A stretch of 64,000 nt of DNA from Planobispora longispora (lineage in GTDB: Bacteria > Actinomycetota > Actinomycetes > Streptosporangiales > Streptosporangiaceae): NCBI RefSeq assembly GCF_016863135.1, contig NZ_BOOH01000021.1, forward strand, positions 124,001 to 188,000, in the 5' to 3' direction. A program made the translations under genes and the position numbers. Position 1 is the first letter of the stretch, and every line of letters begins with the position of its first letter. The notes below the pieces were generated by a model. The model saw only the letters and a program-made list of their open reading frames with translations. It did not search any database and had not been told where the DNA came from. Of this stretch, positions 33,600 to 42,238 are shown one piece after another.

Positions 33600-34991
33600 A
33601 TGAGCGTCGCCCAGCCGGTCCCGGATCCGCCCGAGGCTCCTTCCCCTTCCTCCGCCCCGGTCTCCGCCGGCGGCCCGCCCCCGGCGCTCGCCGAGCCGAC
33701 GCGCCGGGTGGGGCCGTGGTGGGTCGCCGGGATCTCCCTGGCCAACCTGGCCCTCTGGATGGGGTACTTCGGGCCGCTGCAGGTGCTGCTGCCCTCGCAG
33801 GCGGCCCAGATCTCCCCGGGAGGCAAGGAGACCGCGCTGGCGGTGGTGACCGGAGCGGGGGCCGCGGTGGCGATGCTGACCAACCCGATCGTGGGAGCGC
33901 TGTCCGACCGCACGGCCCGGCGGGCCGGGGCGGGCGGCGCGGGACGGCCCGGGCGGAGTCCGCGGCCCTGGGGAAGGTTCGGCCGCTCGGGGCTGGCCGG
34001 TCGGCGGCATCCCTGGACGCTCGCCGGCGCCCTGGCCGGTGCGGGGGCGCTGGTCCTCCTCGCGGGGCAGAGCACGATCATCGGGATGGTGATCGGCTGG
34101 TGCCTGGCCCAGGCGGGGCTCAACATGATGCAGGCGTCGCTGAACGCCGGGGTCCCCGACCACGTTCCGGTCCGGCAGCGGGGCGAGGTGTCCGGCTGGA
34201 TCGGGATCCCGCAGTCTCTCGGCGTGGTTCTGGCGGTCGTGCTGGTCACCATGGTCGCCACCACCGTGGACGCGGGCTACCTCCTGATCGCCGCGCTGAT
34301 CCCGCTGTGCGCCCTGCCGTTCGTCCTCACCACCGCCGACCCGCCCCTGGGCTCCCGTCCGCCGTTCGACGCGCGCGCCTTCCTGCGGAGTTTCCGGATC
34401 AGCCCCCGCGCCCACCCCGACTTCTTCTGGGCGTGGCTGACCCGGTTCCTGATGCAGCTGGGCAATGCGACGGCCACGCTGTACCTGCTGTACTTCCTCG
34501 CCGACGCGGTCGGCTACGAGCGGCTGTTCCCCGGGGAGAAGGCCGAGGACGGGCTGCTCGTCCTCATCTTGATCTACACGGCGGCCGTCGTGCTCACCAC
34601 CGTCGTGGCCGGGGTGGTCTCCGACCGCCTGGGCCGCCGCAAGACGCTGGTCACCGTCTCCGGGCTGATCGGCGCGGTCCCGGCGGTGATGCTCGCGTTC
34701 TGGCCGCTGTGGCCGGTGACCATGGCGGGCGCGGCGATCCTCGGGATCGGGTTCGGCGTCTACCTGTCGGTCGACAACGCCCTGGTCACCCAGGTCCTGC
34801 CCACGGCCGAGGGCCGCGCGAAGGACCTGGGTGTGATCAACATCGCCAACTCCGGCCCCCAGGTGCTCGGCCCGGTCATCGCCGGGCCGATCGTGGCGGG
34901 CGCGGGTGGTTATCCCGTGCTCTACCTGGTCTCGGCCGCGCTGGTCCTGCTCGGGGCCGGCCTCGTCTGGAAGATCCGCTCAGTGCCCTGA
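33600..34991 (+). CDS. major facilitator superfamily transporter
   Basis: 463 residues. A hydrophilic Pro-rich 35-residue start leads to about 12 TM segments (first: WWVAGISLANLALWMGYFG). The family loop between helices 2 and 3 is LSDRTARRAG, and the second-half copy is VVSDRLGRRKTLV; between these lies a basic Gly/Arg-rich cytoplasmic loop (AGGAGRPGRSPRPWGRFG). The segment PHFFW-like DFFWAWLTRFLMQLGNATATLYLLYFL fits sugar or glycoside/cation symporter-like MFS proteins. It is divergent from the chitinase gene with about 300 bases between, so it may import chitin products, but this is inference from position. The last codons are duplicated downstream. Confidence 0.88.
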   Translation: MSVAQPVPDPPEAPSPSSAPVSAGGPPPALAEPTRRVGPWWVAGISLANLALWMGYFGPLQVLLPSQAAQISPGGKETALAVVTGAGAAVAMLTNPIVGALSDRTARRAGAGGAGRPGRSPRPWGRFGRSGLAGRRHPWTLAGALAGAGALVLLAGQSTIIGMVIGWCLAQAGLNMMQASLNAGVPDHVPVRQRGEVSGWIGIPQSLGVVLAVVLVTMVATTVDAGYLLIAALIPLCALPFVLTTADPPLGSRPPFDARAFLRSFRISPRAHPDFFWAWLTRFLMQLGNATATLYLLYFLADAVGYERLFPGEKAEDGLLVLILIYTAAVVLTTVVAGVVSDRLGRRKTLVTVSGLIGAVPAVMLAFWPLWPVTMAGAAILGIGFGVYLSVDNALVTQVLPTAEGRAKDLGVINIANSGPQVLGPVIAGPIVAGAGGYPVLYLVSAALVLLGAGLVWKIRSVP

Positions 34992-35051
34992 CCGGCCCGC
35001 CGGCGCCGTGCCGCACCGGGCCTGCTGACGCCCTGACCGGCCCGCCGGCGC
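34985..35051. repeat. 22-bp direct repeat containing the stop of the MFS gene
   Basis: Positions 34985-35006 and 35030-35051 are identical over 22 bases, beginning GCCCTGACCGG. The first copy holds the terminal Pro codon and TGA stop of the MFS gene. The 23 bases between are unrelated. Confidence 0.92.
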
Positions 35052-35061
35052 TCCTCCGCTC

Positions 35062-35295
35062 TCAGGACTGGCGGTTGGTCCCCGTGTGCTGACCCCGGCG
35101 CAGCGGCATCGACTGCTTGGCCAGACGCTGAGCCTGGCGCTGCCCCTGAGGCCCGCCGGCGCCCCGGCCGGCCCCCTGGCCGCCGCCCTTCTCCTCGCGC
35201 AGCTGGGCGGAGGTCACCGGGCCCGGCCCCTTGCGGACCGGCGTCGCCTTCTGCTGCTGGTGCTGCGCCTTCGTCTGACGCGACTTCGAACTCAT
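35062..35295 (-). CDS. small basic Gln/Gly-rich protein, unknown
   Basis: 77 residues from the ATG at 35295, which has a G-run (TTGGGGGGTTCC) before it. The composition is biased: Lys/Gln-rich N-terminus (SSKSRQTKAQHQQQKATPV), a Gly-rich middle (EEKGGGQGAGRGAGGPQG) and Arg/Gln at the end. No cysteines, TM helix or known fold. It is probably intrinsically disordered and could bind nucleic acid, but this rests only on composition. The start is followed by normal high-GC codon use, and the upstream AT-rich stretch (about 35296-35350) looks like a promoter region. I would not exclude a spurious gene. Confidence 0.55.
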   Translation of the reverse strand: MSSKSRQTKAQHQQQKATPVRKGPGPVTSAQLREEKGGGQGAGRGAGGPQGQRQAQRLAKQSMPLRRGQHTGTNRQS

Positions 35296-35420
35296 GGAAC
35301 CCCCCAAGAGATATTTCGTTTTAAGGGGGCTTATGTCCGTTTTGTGAAAGGGGAAACGCCCGAGGGAGGGGTCGCTGAGGAACGCCGGGGAATCCGGGGA
35401 AGGGGTCGCCGGAGAAGGGA

Positions 35421-36434
35421 TCACAGCCGGGGCGGGGCGGTGCTCTCCCGGACGATGAGCTCGGTGGCGAGCTCCACCCGCCGGGTCTCCGGGGCCTCCC
35501 CCCGGCTCATGCCGAGCACGGTCCGGGCGGCCAGCGCGGCCATCTCCTGGAGCGGCTGGCGGACGGTGGTCAGCGGCGGCCAGGCCGAGCGGGACAGCGG
35601 GAGGTCGTCGAAGCCGACCACGGACAGGTCCTCGGGGACGCGCATCCCGCGCTGGCGGGCCGCCTCGAAGACGCCGAAGGCCTGCAGGTCGCTCCCCGCG
35701 AAGATCGCGGTGGGAGGGTCGCCGAGGGAGAGCAGGGCGTGGCCGTGGTCGTGCCCGGAGTCGACCAGGAAGGTGCCGCGGCGGATCAGTTCGGGCGCGG
35801 CCTCGATCCCGGCGGTCTCCAGCGCGGCGCGGTAGCCGTCGATCCTGGCCTGGCTGCAGAGCATGTCGGCGGGCCCGCTGATCATGCCGATGCGCCGGTG
35901 TCCCAGCTCCAGCAGGTGTCGGGTGGCGGCCAGGCCGCCGTGCCAGTTGGTCGCGCCGACCGAGGCGACGCCGGGCGCGGGCTCACCCTCGGGGTCGACC
36001 ACCACGAACGGCAGGGATCGTGCGGTGAGCTGGGCCTGCACCATGCTGGAGAGCTTGGACGCGACGATCACCACTCCGTCGGTGCGGCGGGCGGCGAGCC
36101 GCTCCAGCCAGTCGCGGCCCGGCCCCGCGTGGGTGTGCAGCACGGAGATGACGACGCTGGCGCCCGCCTCGTGGGCCGCGTCCTCGGCGCCGCGGACGAT
36201 CTCCATGGCCCACGGGCTCTCGATCTCGGCGAAGACCAGGTCGACCAGGCCGGCCGGTCCGTCGTCCTGGCTGACGCGGCGCTGGTAGCCGTGCTTGTGG
36301 AGCAGCCGCTCGACCCGGTGGCGGGTGTCGGGGGCCACTTCGGGCCTGCCGTTGATGACCTTGGACACCGTGGGGACCGAGACCCCGGCCTCTTCCGCGA
36401 TCTGAGCGATCGTTACCCGCCTCTTGGTGGACAT
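35421..36434 (-). CDS. LacI-family transcriptional regulator
   Basis: 337 residues from the ATG at 36434. The N-terminal HTH reads VTIAQIAEEAGVSVPTVSKV with the hinge-helix region INGRPEVAPDTRHRVERLL. The periplasmic-binding-protein-like sensor domain follows (VDLVFAEIESPWAMEIVRGAE, VVIVAS, GHRRIGMISGP, TAIFAGSDLQAFGVFEAARQ, LSVVGFDDLPLS), and dimerisation and sugar binding are expected. It is divergent from the ABC sugar importer genes. A TAGACT box ends 7 bases before its ATG, so it is probably leaderless, and a CCGAAACCTTTCGG near-palindrome overlaps that promoter, implying autorepression. A frame extension to 36491 crosses this promoter and is rejected. Confidence 0.95.
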   Translation of the reverse strand: MSTKRRVTIAQIAEEAGVSVPTVSKVINGRPEVAPDTRHRVERLLHKHGYQRRVSQDDGPAGLVDLVFAEIESPWAMEIVRGAEDAAHEAGASVVISVLHTHAGPGRDWLERLAARRTDGVVIVASKLSSMVQAQLTARSLPFVVVDPEGEPAPGVASVGATNWHGGLAATRHLLELGHRRIGMISGPADMLCSQARIDGYRAALETAGIEAAPELIRRGTFLVDSGHDHGHALLSLGDPPTAIFAGSDLQAFGVFEAARQRGMRVPEDLSVVGFDDLPLSRSAWPPLTTVRQPLQEMAALAARTVLGMSRGEAPETRRVELATELIVRESTAPPRL

Positions 36435-36441
36435 GTGGCGA

Positions 36442-36462
36442 AGTCTAGCCGAAACCTTTCGG
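36442..36462 (-). promoter_or_regulatory. lacI-type gene promoter with overlapping operator
   Basis: TAGACT (36442-36447, minus strand) is placed 7 bases from the ATG. CCGAAACCTTTCGG (36449-36462) is a 14-base near-palindrome, mismatched only at its centre, directly upstream in the spacer, where a bound repressor would block RNA polymerase. Confidence 0.65.
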
Positions 36463-36515
36463 GACCTGAGATGCACATGTTGTCGGCCCATGTCCCCAAT
36501 GTCCGTCGAGGTCTA

Positions 36516-36545
36516 TTGACGCTTCACCCGATTTTTACCTAGGCT
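36516..36545 (+). promoter_or_regulatory. promoter of the ABC sugar importer operon
   Basis: TTGACG (36516-36521) and TAGGCT (36540-36545) are 18 bases apart. Transcription would start near 36552, about 20 bases before the second operator. Confidence 0.6.
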
Positions 36546-36572
36546 TCCGGCCATGAAACATTCGGGGGCTAT

Positions 36573-36583
36573 CCGAAACTTTC
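36573..36583. promoter_or_regulatory. operator-like site downstream of the importer promoter
   Basis: CCGAAACTTTC carries the GAAA-C-TTTC core. It lies about 20-30 bases after the predicted start point, a road-block position for a LacI-type repressor. Confidence 0.55.
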
Positions 36584-36609
36584 ATGCGACGCGGAAAGGA
36601 TTGACGGCG

Positions 36610-37890
36610 ATGTCACTGCGTCGACACGGTGTAGCAGTACTGGCAGCCTCCGTCCTCCTCCTCGGAGGTTGTGGCAGCGACGCGGGCGAGAGCCCGGAGC
36701 CGGCCGCCGGCGGAGGAAAGGTCACTCTCGACTGGTGGCACATCGGGACCGCCGAGCCGAACAAGACGATTTACGAGGGGTGGGTCAAGGCGTACCAGGC
36801 CAAGAACCCCAATGTCACCATCAAGGTGACGGCCATGGAGAATGACGCGTTCAAGTCCAAGATGGCCACCGTCACCACGGCGGCCAGCGCCCCGGACATC
36901 TTCTCGACCTGGGGCGGCGGCGTGCTCAAGCAGCAGCTCGACGCCGGGATCGTCAAGGACCTCGGGGACGCGAAGGCGATCGCGGACTTCACCCCGGCGG
37001 CGCTGGCCGCCTACCAGGTAGACGGCAAGACGTACGGCGTCCCGATCGACGTCGGCATGGTGGGCTTCTGGTACAACAAGAAGCTCTTCGAGAAGGCCGG
37101 CGTCTCGGAGCCGCCCGCGACGTGGGCGGCCTTCCTGGAGACGGTCAAGAAGCTCAAGGCGGCGGGGATCACCCCCATCGCGCTGGCGGGCAAGGAGAAG
37201 TGGCCCGGCCACTACTACTGGACCTACCTCGCCATGCGCGTCGGCGGGCTCGAGGCGCTCAAGCAGGCGGCGACCACCCACGACTTCACCGGGCCCGACT
37301 TCGTCGCCGCGGGACAGCGACTCAAGGAGCTGGTCGACCTCCAGCCCTTCCAGAAGGGCTTCCTCAACGCGGCCTACAGCACGCCCGACGGGCAGGCCGC
37401 CACGGTGGGCGGCGGCAAGGCCGCGATGGAGCTGATGGGGCAGTGGGCCCCGTCCGTGCAGAAGGACTCCGGCGGCGGCATCGGCGAGGACCTCGCCTTC
37501 TTCCCCTTCCCCGCGGTCGAGGGCGGCAAGGGGACGGCCACCGAGGCGCTCGGCGGCGGCAACGGCTTCGCCGTCGGCGCGGACGCCCCCGCCGAGGCCG
37601 TGGACTTCCTGAAGTTCATCACCCAGATGGACAACCAGAAGCAGTTCGTGGAGTCCGGCGCCGGACTCCCGGCGGTGAACGGCGCCGAGGAGGCGATCAA
37701 GGACGCCAACCTCAAGAACGTGGCCGGCACGCTGGCCGGGGCGACCGGCTTCCAGCTCTACCTGGACCAGGCCTACCCGCCCGCGGTCGGACAGGAGATC
37801 AACGACAGCGTGGCCGGGCTCATCGCGGGCTCCAAGACACCCGAGCAGGTCTCGGCCGCCATCACCGAGACGGCCAAGGCCGAAGGGTAA
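36610..37890 (+). CDS. ABC transporter sugar-binding lipoprotein
   Basis: 426 residues from the ATG at 36610, preceded by GGAAAGGA (36592-36599). The leader VAVLAASVLLLGGC contains the lipobox LGGC, so it is a lipoprotein anchored outside the membrane. The solute-binding fold of family 1 is seen in VTLDWWHIGTAEPNKTIYEGWVKAYQ (in parts), NVTIKVTAMENDAFKSKMAT, APDIFSTWGGG and YGVPIDVGMVGFWYNKKLFEKAGV. It delivers an oligosaccharide to the two permeases encoded just downstream. The sugar is not known; a beta-glucoside is suggested by the intracellular GH5 enzyme of the operon. No ATPase gene is present; a shared MsiK-type ATPase is expected elsewhere. Confidence 0.95.
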   Translation: MSLRRHGVAVLAASVLLLGGCGSDAGESPEPAAGGGKVTLDWWHIGTAEPNKTIYEGWVKAYQAKNPNVTIKVTAMENDAFKSKMATVTTAASAPDIFSTWGGGVLKQQLDAGIVKDLGDAKAIADFTPAALAAYQVDGKTYGVPIDVGMVGFWYNKKLFEKAGVSEPPATWAAFLETVKKLKAAGITPIALAGKEKWPGHYYWTYLAMRVGGLEALKQAATTHDFTGPDFVAAGQRLKELVDLQPFQKGFLNAAYSTPDGQAATVGGGKAAMELMGQWAPSVQKDSGGGIGEDLAFFPFPAVEGGKGTATEALGGGNGFAVGADAPAEAVDFLKFITQMDNQKQFVESGAGLPAVNGAEEAIKDANLKNVAGTLAGATGFQLYLDQAYPPAVGQEINDSVAGLIAGSKTPEQVSAAITETAKAEG

Positions 37891-37904
37891 CGGCGTCCGG
37901 CAGC

Positions 37905-37932
37905 GGCGGGCGGGCCGATCGGCCCGCCCGCC
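37905..37932 (+). terminator. intra-operon hairpin after the binding-protein gene
   Basis: A perfect 28-base palindrome (14 bp per arm, centre GATC) lies 15 bases after the stop and 30 bases before the permease ATG. It probably attenuates transcription or protects the 3' end, so that binding protein is made in excess over permeases. Confidence 0.75.
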
Positions 37933-37961
37933 CGTCCACCCCCCGACACGGAGCAACGCAT

Positions 37962-38966
37962 ATGACACATCCGGCGTTGACGGAGCGCCCGGAGAAGCGG
38001 GCACAGCCCGGAGCCGGTCCGCGGCCCGGCCTTCCGCGGGCCGCGGACCGGCGCCGCCGCCGGCTCAGGGGCCTGGCGACCATCGCCCTGTTCCTGCTGC
38101 CGGCCCTGGTGCTGTACGGCCTGCTGGTGCTCGCCCCCATCGCGATCGCGGCCTACACCAGCCTGTTCCGCTGGAACGGCCTGGGCGGCCGGCCCGAGGA
38201 CTTCATCGGCTTCGACAACTTCACCCGGCTCTTCGCCAGCGACGTCTTCCACGGCGACCTGCGGAACGGCCTGATCATCATCGTCCTGTCGCTGACGATC
38301 CAGCTCCCGCTCGCACTGGGCCTGGCGCTCCTGCTCAACCAGCGGATGCGCGGCAGGGCGGTCTACCGGCTGATGTTCTTCGCGCCCTACGTCCTGTCCG
38401 AGGTGATCACCGGTGTCCTGTTCTCGCTGATCCTCTCGCCGGAGGCCGGACTGGCCAACCAGATCCTGCGCGCGGTGGGCCTGGAGGAGCTGGAACGCGC
38501 GTGGCTGGCCGACCCGTCCACCGTCCTGCCCGCCCTGTTCCTGGTCATGACCTGGAAGTACTTCGGCTTCTACATGATCCTGTTCCTGGCCGGCCGGCAG
38601 AGCATCCCCAGGGAGCTCGGCGAGGCCGCCGCCATCGACGGGGCCACCCCCTGGAAGCAGTTCCGGTACGTGACGCTCCCGCTGCTCGGCCCGACCGTCC
38701 GCATCGCCGCCTTCCTGTCCATCATCGGCACGATCCAGCTGTTCGACCTGGTCTGGGTGCTCACCGCGGGCGGGCCCGACCACGCCTCCGAGACGATGGC
38801 CGTGACGATGTTCCAGTTCGGCTTCAAGCGCACCCAGATCGGCTACGCCAGCGCGATCAGCGTGGTGATGTTCGTCCTCAGCATGATCTTCGCGCTCGCC
38901 TACCTGCGCTTCGTCATGCGGAGGGACACCCGGGGCGCCGTGACGACGATGGGAGACCACCGATGA
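37962..38966 (+). CDS. ABC sugar transporter permease 1
   Basis: 334 residues from the ATG at 37962, with GGAGC just upstream. After a basic N-terminus, six TM helices are visible, beginning LATIALFLLPALVLYGLLVLA, and the family segment for ATPase contact is EAAAIDGATPWKQFRYVTLPLLGP (EAA motif, near residue 225). It is the MalF/LacF-like half of a carbohydrate importer (CUT1). It follows the binding-protein gene after a hairpin and its stop overlaps the ATG of permease 2 (ATGA). It should form a heterodimeric channel with permease 2. Confidence 0.95.
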   Translation: MTHPALTERPEKRAQPGAGPRPGLPRAADRRRRRLRGLATIALFLLPALVLYGLLVLAPIAIAAYTSLFRWNGLGGRPEDFIGFDNFTRLFASDVFHGDLRNGLIIIVLSLTIQLPLALGLALLLNQRMRGRAVYRLMFFAPYVLSEVITGVLFSLILSPEAGLANQILRAVGLEELERAWLADPSTVLPALFLVMTWKYFGFYMILFLAGRQSIPRELGEAAAIDGATPWKQFRYVTLPLLGPTVRIAAFLSIIGTIQLFDLVWVLTAGGPDHASETMAVTMFQFGFKRTQIGYASAISVVMFVLSMIFALAYLRFVMRRDTRGAVTTMGDHR

Positions 38967-39862
38967 GCAGCCCCGTGCCGAGCCCGGTGGCCGGTCCCGC
39001 GGCGGGCCGCCGCCCGGACCGCCGCCGCCGTCCCGCCGGGCCGTCGCGCGCCAAGGGGGTCTCGCTGCACCTGCTGGCCGCGACGCTGGCGGTGTTCGTC
39101 CTCGTCCCGCTCGTGTTCGCCCTGCTCGGCGGGTTCAAGGACAACGCCCAGCTGGCCTCCAACCCCTTCGGGCTGCCCGCGCCGTGGCACCCGGAGAACT
39201 ACACCGAGGTGCTCGCCTCCGGCTCCTTCTGGCGGCAGATCGGCAACAGCGTCTTCATCGCGCTGGCCACCACGGTGCTCGTCGTGGGGCTGTCGGCGAT
39301 GGCCGCGTTCGCGTTCGCGCGCTTCGCGTTCCGGGGCAGGGAAGTACTCTTCACGATCTTCACGGCCGGGCTGATGTTCCCCTTCGCGGTGGCGATCCTG
39401 CCGCTGTTCGTCCTGATGCGCACCTTCGGGCTGCTCGACAACCCGCTCGGGGTGATCCTGGTCCAGGCCGCGTTCGGCCTGCCGATGACGATCATCATTC
39501 TGCGCGGTTTCTTCGCCGCGATCCCGCGGGAGGTGGAGGAGGCCGCCGTCATCGACGGCTGCACGCCGTTCGGCGTCTTCTGGCGCGTCCTGCTGCCGAT
39601 GGCCCGGCCCGCCCTCGCCACCGTCTCGGTCCTGGCGATCGTGGCCAGCTGGAACAACTTCTTCCTGCCGCTGGCGGTGTTCAACGACCCCGACTGGTGG
39701 ACCATCCCGCTGGGCGTCCAGCAGTTCCAGGGACAGTACTCCAGCGACATCGCCCGAACCCTCGCCTACGTCGTCCTGGCCATGGTGCCCGCGCTGGCTT
39801 TCTACGCGGTCGCCGAACGTCACCTGATCAGCGGACTGACCGCTGGAGCTACGAAGGGATGA
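38963..39862 (+). CDS. ABC sugar transporter permease 2
   Basis: 299 residues; its ATG overlaps the TGA of permease 1. It has a basic N-terminus and six TM helices (first: LLAATLAVFVLVPLVFALLGG), with the EAA motif EEAAVIDGCTPFGVFWRVLLPMARP near residue 205 (given here in parts: EEAAVIDG and VLLPMARP). This is the MalG-like half of a CUT1 sugar importer. It ends four bases before the GTG of the GH5 gene, so importer and hydrolase are translated together. Confidence 0.95.
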   Translation: MSSPVPSPVAGPAAGRRPDRRRRPAGPSRAKGVSLHLLAATLAVFVLVPLVFALLGGFKDNAQLASNPFGLPAPWHPENYTEVLASGSFWRQIGNSVFIALATTVLVVGLSAMAAFAFARFAFRGREVLFTIFTAGLMFPFAVAILPLFVLMRTFGLLDNPLGVILVQAAFGLPMTIIILRGFFAAIPREVEEAAVIDGCTPFGVFWRVLLPMARPALATVSVLAIVASWNNFFLPLAVFNDPDWWTIPLGVQQFQGQYSSDIARTLAYVVLAMVPALAFYAVAERHLISGLTAGATKG

Positions 39863-39866
39863 ACGC

Positions 39867-41255
39867 GTGACCCTGCATGTGTCCGGAACCCACCTCGTCG
39901 CCGCCGACGGCACCCCGGTACGGCTGCGCGGAGTGGGCCTCGGGGGCTGGATGAACATGGAGAACTTCATCACCGGCTACCCCGCGAACGAGTCGGCGAT
40001 GCGCGAGGCCGTGGCGGAGGCGATCGGAGAGGAACGCGCCGAGCTGTTCTTCGACCGGCTGCTGACGTCGTTCTTCGGCGAGGCCGACGCGGCCCTCCTG
40101 AGCGAGATCGGCATGAACTGCGTGCGGATCCCGGTCAACTACCGTCACTTCGAGTCCGACGACCGGCCTCTGGAGATCATCGAGCACGGCTTCCGCCACC
40201 TGGACCGGGTGATCGACCTGCTCGGCCGGCACGGGATCTACAGCGTGATCGACCTGCACGCGGTTCCGGGCGCGCAGAACCAGCACTGGCACTCCGACAA
40301 CCCCACGCACGTGGCCTCCTTCTGGCGGCACCGCCACTTCCAGGACCGGGTGGTCCACCTGTGGGAGGTGATGGCCGACCGCTACCGGGACAACCCGTGG
40401 GTGGCCGGGTACAACCCCGTCAACGAGCCCGGCGACTCCGGCGGGCGCGTGGTCGGCCCGTTCTACGACCGGCTGGTCAAGGCGGTGCGCGCCGCCGACC
40501 CGCACCACGTGCTCTTCCTCGACGGCAACACCTACTCCACCGACTTCTCGGTCTTCCGCGAGCTCTACGAGAACACCGTCTTCGTCTGCCACGACTACGC
40601 CCTGGCGGGCTTCGCGCACGGCGGGCCGTACCCCGGCCACACCCGGGGCGAGTGGGTGGACCGGGCCCAGCTGGAGCGGACCTTCGAGCGGCGCACCGTC
40701 TTCCAGCGCCAGACCGGCACGCCGCTGTGGGTGGGGGAGTTCGGCCCCGTCTACACCGGCGACCCGGCGGTCGACGAGCAGCGCTACCAGATCCTCCGCG
40801 ACCAGCTGGAGATCTACGACGCCCACGGGGCCGGCTGGTCGTTGTGGACCTACAAGGACGTCGGGCTCCAGGGCCTGGCGACCCCGGACCCGGCCGGGCC
40901 GTACCTGGAGCGCTTCGGGCCGTTCATCGCCAAGAAGGCGCGCCTGGGCGCCGACCGGTGGGGCTCCACCATGGAGGAATCGGCCGACGTCCTCGCGCCG
41001 CTGCACCGGCTGGTGGAGACCGAGTTCCCCGGGTGGGACCCCTACCCGTGGGGCGCCCGCTACCAGACCGACGACCTGATCCGGCACATCCTCATCGCGC
41101 AGGCGCTGCTTCCCGAGTACGCGGCCCTGTTCAAGGGGCTGTCCGACGAGGAACTGCTCGCGCTGGCCGACTCGTTCGCGCTGTCGTCCTGCGTGCGCCG
41201 CGGACCCCTGATCGAGCTGCTCGCCGGGAACCTGGGAGCCTCCGGGCAGCGCTGA
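39867..41255 (+). CDS. intracellular GH5-family glycoside hydrolase
   Basis: 462 residues from a GTG with GAAGGGATG before it. There is no signal peptide, so the enzyme is cytoplasmic and should split sugars imported by the operon's ABC system. The GH5 barrel begins LRGVGLGGWMNMENF; conserved points are CVRIPVNYRHF, DLHAVPGAQN, the acid/base in GYNPVNEPG (Glu187) and the nucleophile in WVGEFGP (Glu291). The opening GGWMNMENFITGY and DLHAVPGAQN resemble exo-beta-1,3-glucanase-like and related GH5 enzymes, so beta-glucan oligomers are plausible. An unusual C-terminal extension of about 100 residues follows the barrel. A strong terminator comes next. Confidence 0.9.
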   Translation: MTLHVSGTHLVAADGTPVRLRGVGLGGWMNMENFITGYPANESAMREAVAEAIGEERAELFFDRLLTSFFGEADAALLSEIGMNCVRIPVNYRHFESDDRPLEIIEHGFRHLDRVIDLLGRHGIYSVIDLHAVPGAQNQHWHSDNPTHVASFWRHRHFQDRVVHLWEVMADRYRDNPWVAGYNPVNEPGDSGGRVVGPFYDRLVKAVRAADPHHVLFLDGNTYSTDFSVFRELYENTVFVCHDYALAGFAHGGPYPGHTRGEWVDRAQLERTFERRTVFQRQTGTPLWVGEFGPVYTGDPAVDEQRYQILRDQLEIYDAHGAGWSLWTYKDVGLQGLATPDPAGPYLERFGPFIAKKARLGADRWGSTMEESADVLAPLHRLVETEFPGWDPYPWGARYQTDDLIRHILIAQALLPEYAALFKGLSDEELLALADSFALSSCVRRGPLIELLAGNLGASGQR

Positions 41256-41266
41256 GAGCGGGGGAC

Positions 41267-41314
41267 GGACGGCCGTTCCGGGAGCAACCCGACATGGACC
41301 CGGAACGGCCGTCC
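41267..41314 (+). terminator. terminator of the sugar-uptake operon
   Basis: A perfect 16-bp stem, GGACGGCCGTTCCGGG (41267-41282) with 41299-41314, and a 16-base loop lie 11 bases after the GH5 stop. Confidence 0.8.
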
Positions 41315-41392
41315 GCCGCTCGGCGGCCCGGGGCGCCCGGCGCACGGCCGCGGGCCCCGGGACGGTCGTCCGCCGCTCGCAGGCCGGAGGCG

Positions 41393-42238
41393 CTAGCCGC
41401 GCAGCCGCCGTACGGCGAGGGCGGCCACGCGGACCGCCGCCGCGGGGGAGAGCCGCACCCCCCGCCAGGCCAGCCGTCCCGAGGCCGGAGCCACGATGAG
41501 CGCCTTGTTCCGCGCGACCCCCCGCATGATGTCGTCGGCCAGGGAGTCGACGGAGTAGAGCCGGCCCATGGTCCTGGTCGCCGAGCCGCGGGCGTCGGCG
41601 CCCGTGGCGGTCTGCGGCAGGCCGGGGTTGGCGTGGTCCAGCAGCGGGGTGTCGGTGAAACCGGGGCAGACCACGCTCACCCGTACGCCGTGCGCCCGCG
41701 CCTCGGCCCGCAGCGCGAGCGAGAGCCCGACCACCGCGTGCTTGGTCGCGGTGTACGGCAGCATCAGGGGGGCGGGGGTGAGCCCGGCCAGTGAGGCGGT
41801 GTTCACGATGTGGCCGCGGCCCTGCTCCAGCATGATCGGGTAGGCGGCGTGCACGCCGTGGACCACGCCGCGCAGGTTCACGTCGATCGTGCGGTTCCAG
41901 TGGTCGAGGGTGAGCTCGTCGGTGGTGCCGCCGACCGCGATCCCGGCGTTGTTGAACATGAAGTCCAGCCGTCCGCGCTCGTCCTTGACCCGCCGGACGA
42001 GGTCCCGTACGGCCCGCGCGTCGGTGACGTCGAGCCCGGCGCTCGCGCAGCCGAACTCCTTGGCGGTGCGCTCGGCCCCCGCCTCGTCGATGTCGGCGGC
42101 CACGACGTGCATGCCGCGCCGGCTCAGCTCGCGGCAGACGGCCCGGCCGATGCCGGACGCGCCTCCCGTCACGATCGCCGTCCTGGCTCCGGGGCGGGCG
42201 GTGCCGGAGCCGGATGACCTGTCAGATGATTCGCTCAC
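41393..42238 (-). CDS. short-chain dehydrogenase/reductase
   Basis: 281 residues from a GTG at 42238 that overlaps the stop of the AurF-like gene. The cofactor loop is TAIVTGGASGIGRAVCREL (TGxxxGxG), followed by NNAG in FMFNNAGIAVGG, the catalytic Ser in NTASLAGL and Tyr-x3-Lys in YTATKHAVV. It is a cytoplasmic NAD(P)H-dependent oxidoreductase. The downstream region with PGFTDTPLLDHANPGLPQ and a C-terminal helix is typical of lipid-related actinomycete SDRs. Because it is coupled to a diiron oxygenase gene, both may act on one substrate, for instance oxidising an oxygenated lipid or amine product; this is inference. Confidence 0.93.
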   Translation of the reverse strand: MSESSDRSSGSGTARPGARTAIVTGGASGIGRAVCRELSRRGMHVVAADIDEAGAERTAKEFGCASAGLDVTDARAVRDLVRRVKDERGRLDFMFNNAGIAVGGTTDELTLDHWNRTIDVNLRGVVHGVHAAYPIMLEQGRGHIVNTASLAGLTPAPLMLPYTATKHAVVGLSLALRAEARAHGVRVSVVCPGFTDTPLLDHANPGLPQTATGADARGSATRTMGRLYSVDSLADDIMRGVARNKALIVAPASGRLAWRGVRLSPAAAVRVAALAVRRLRG

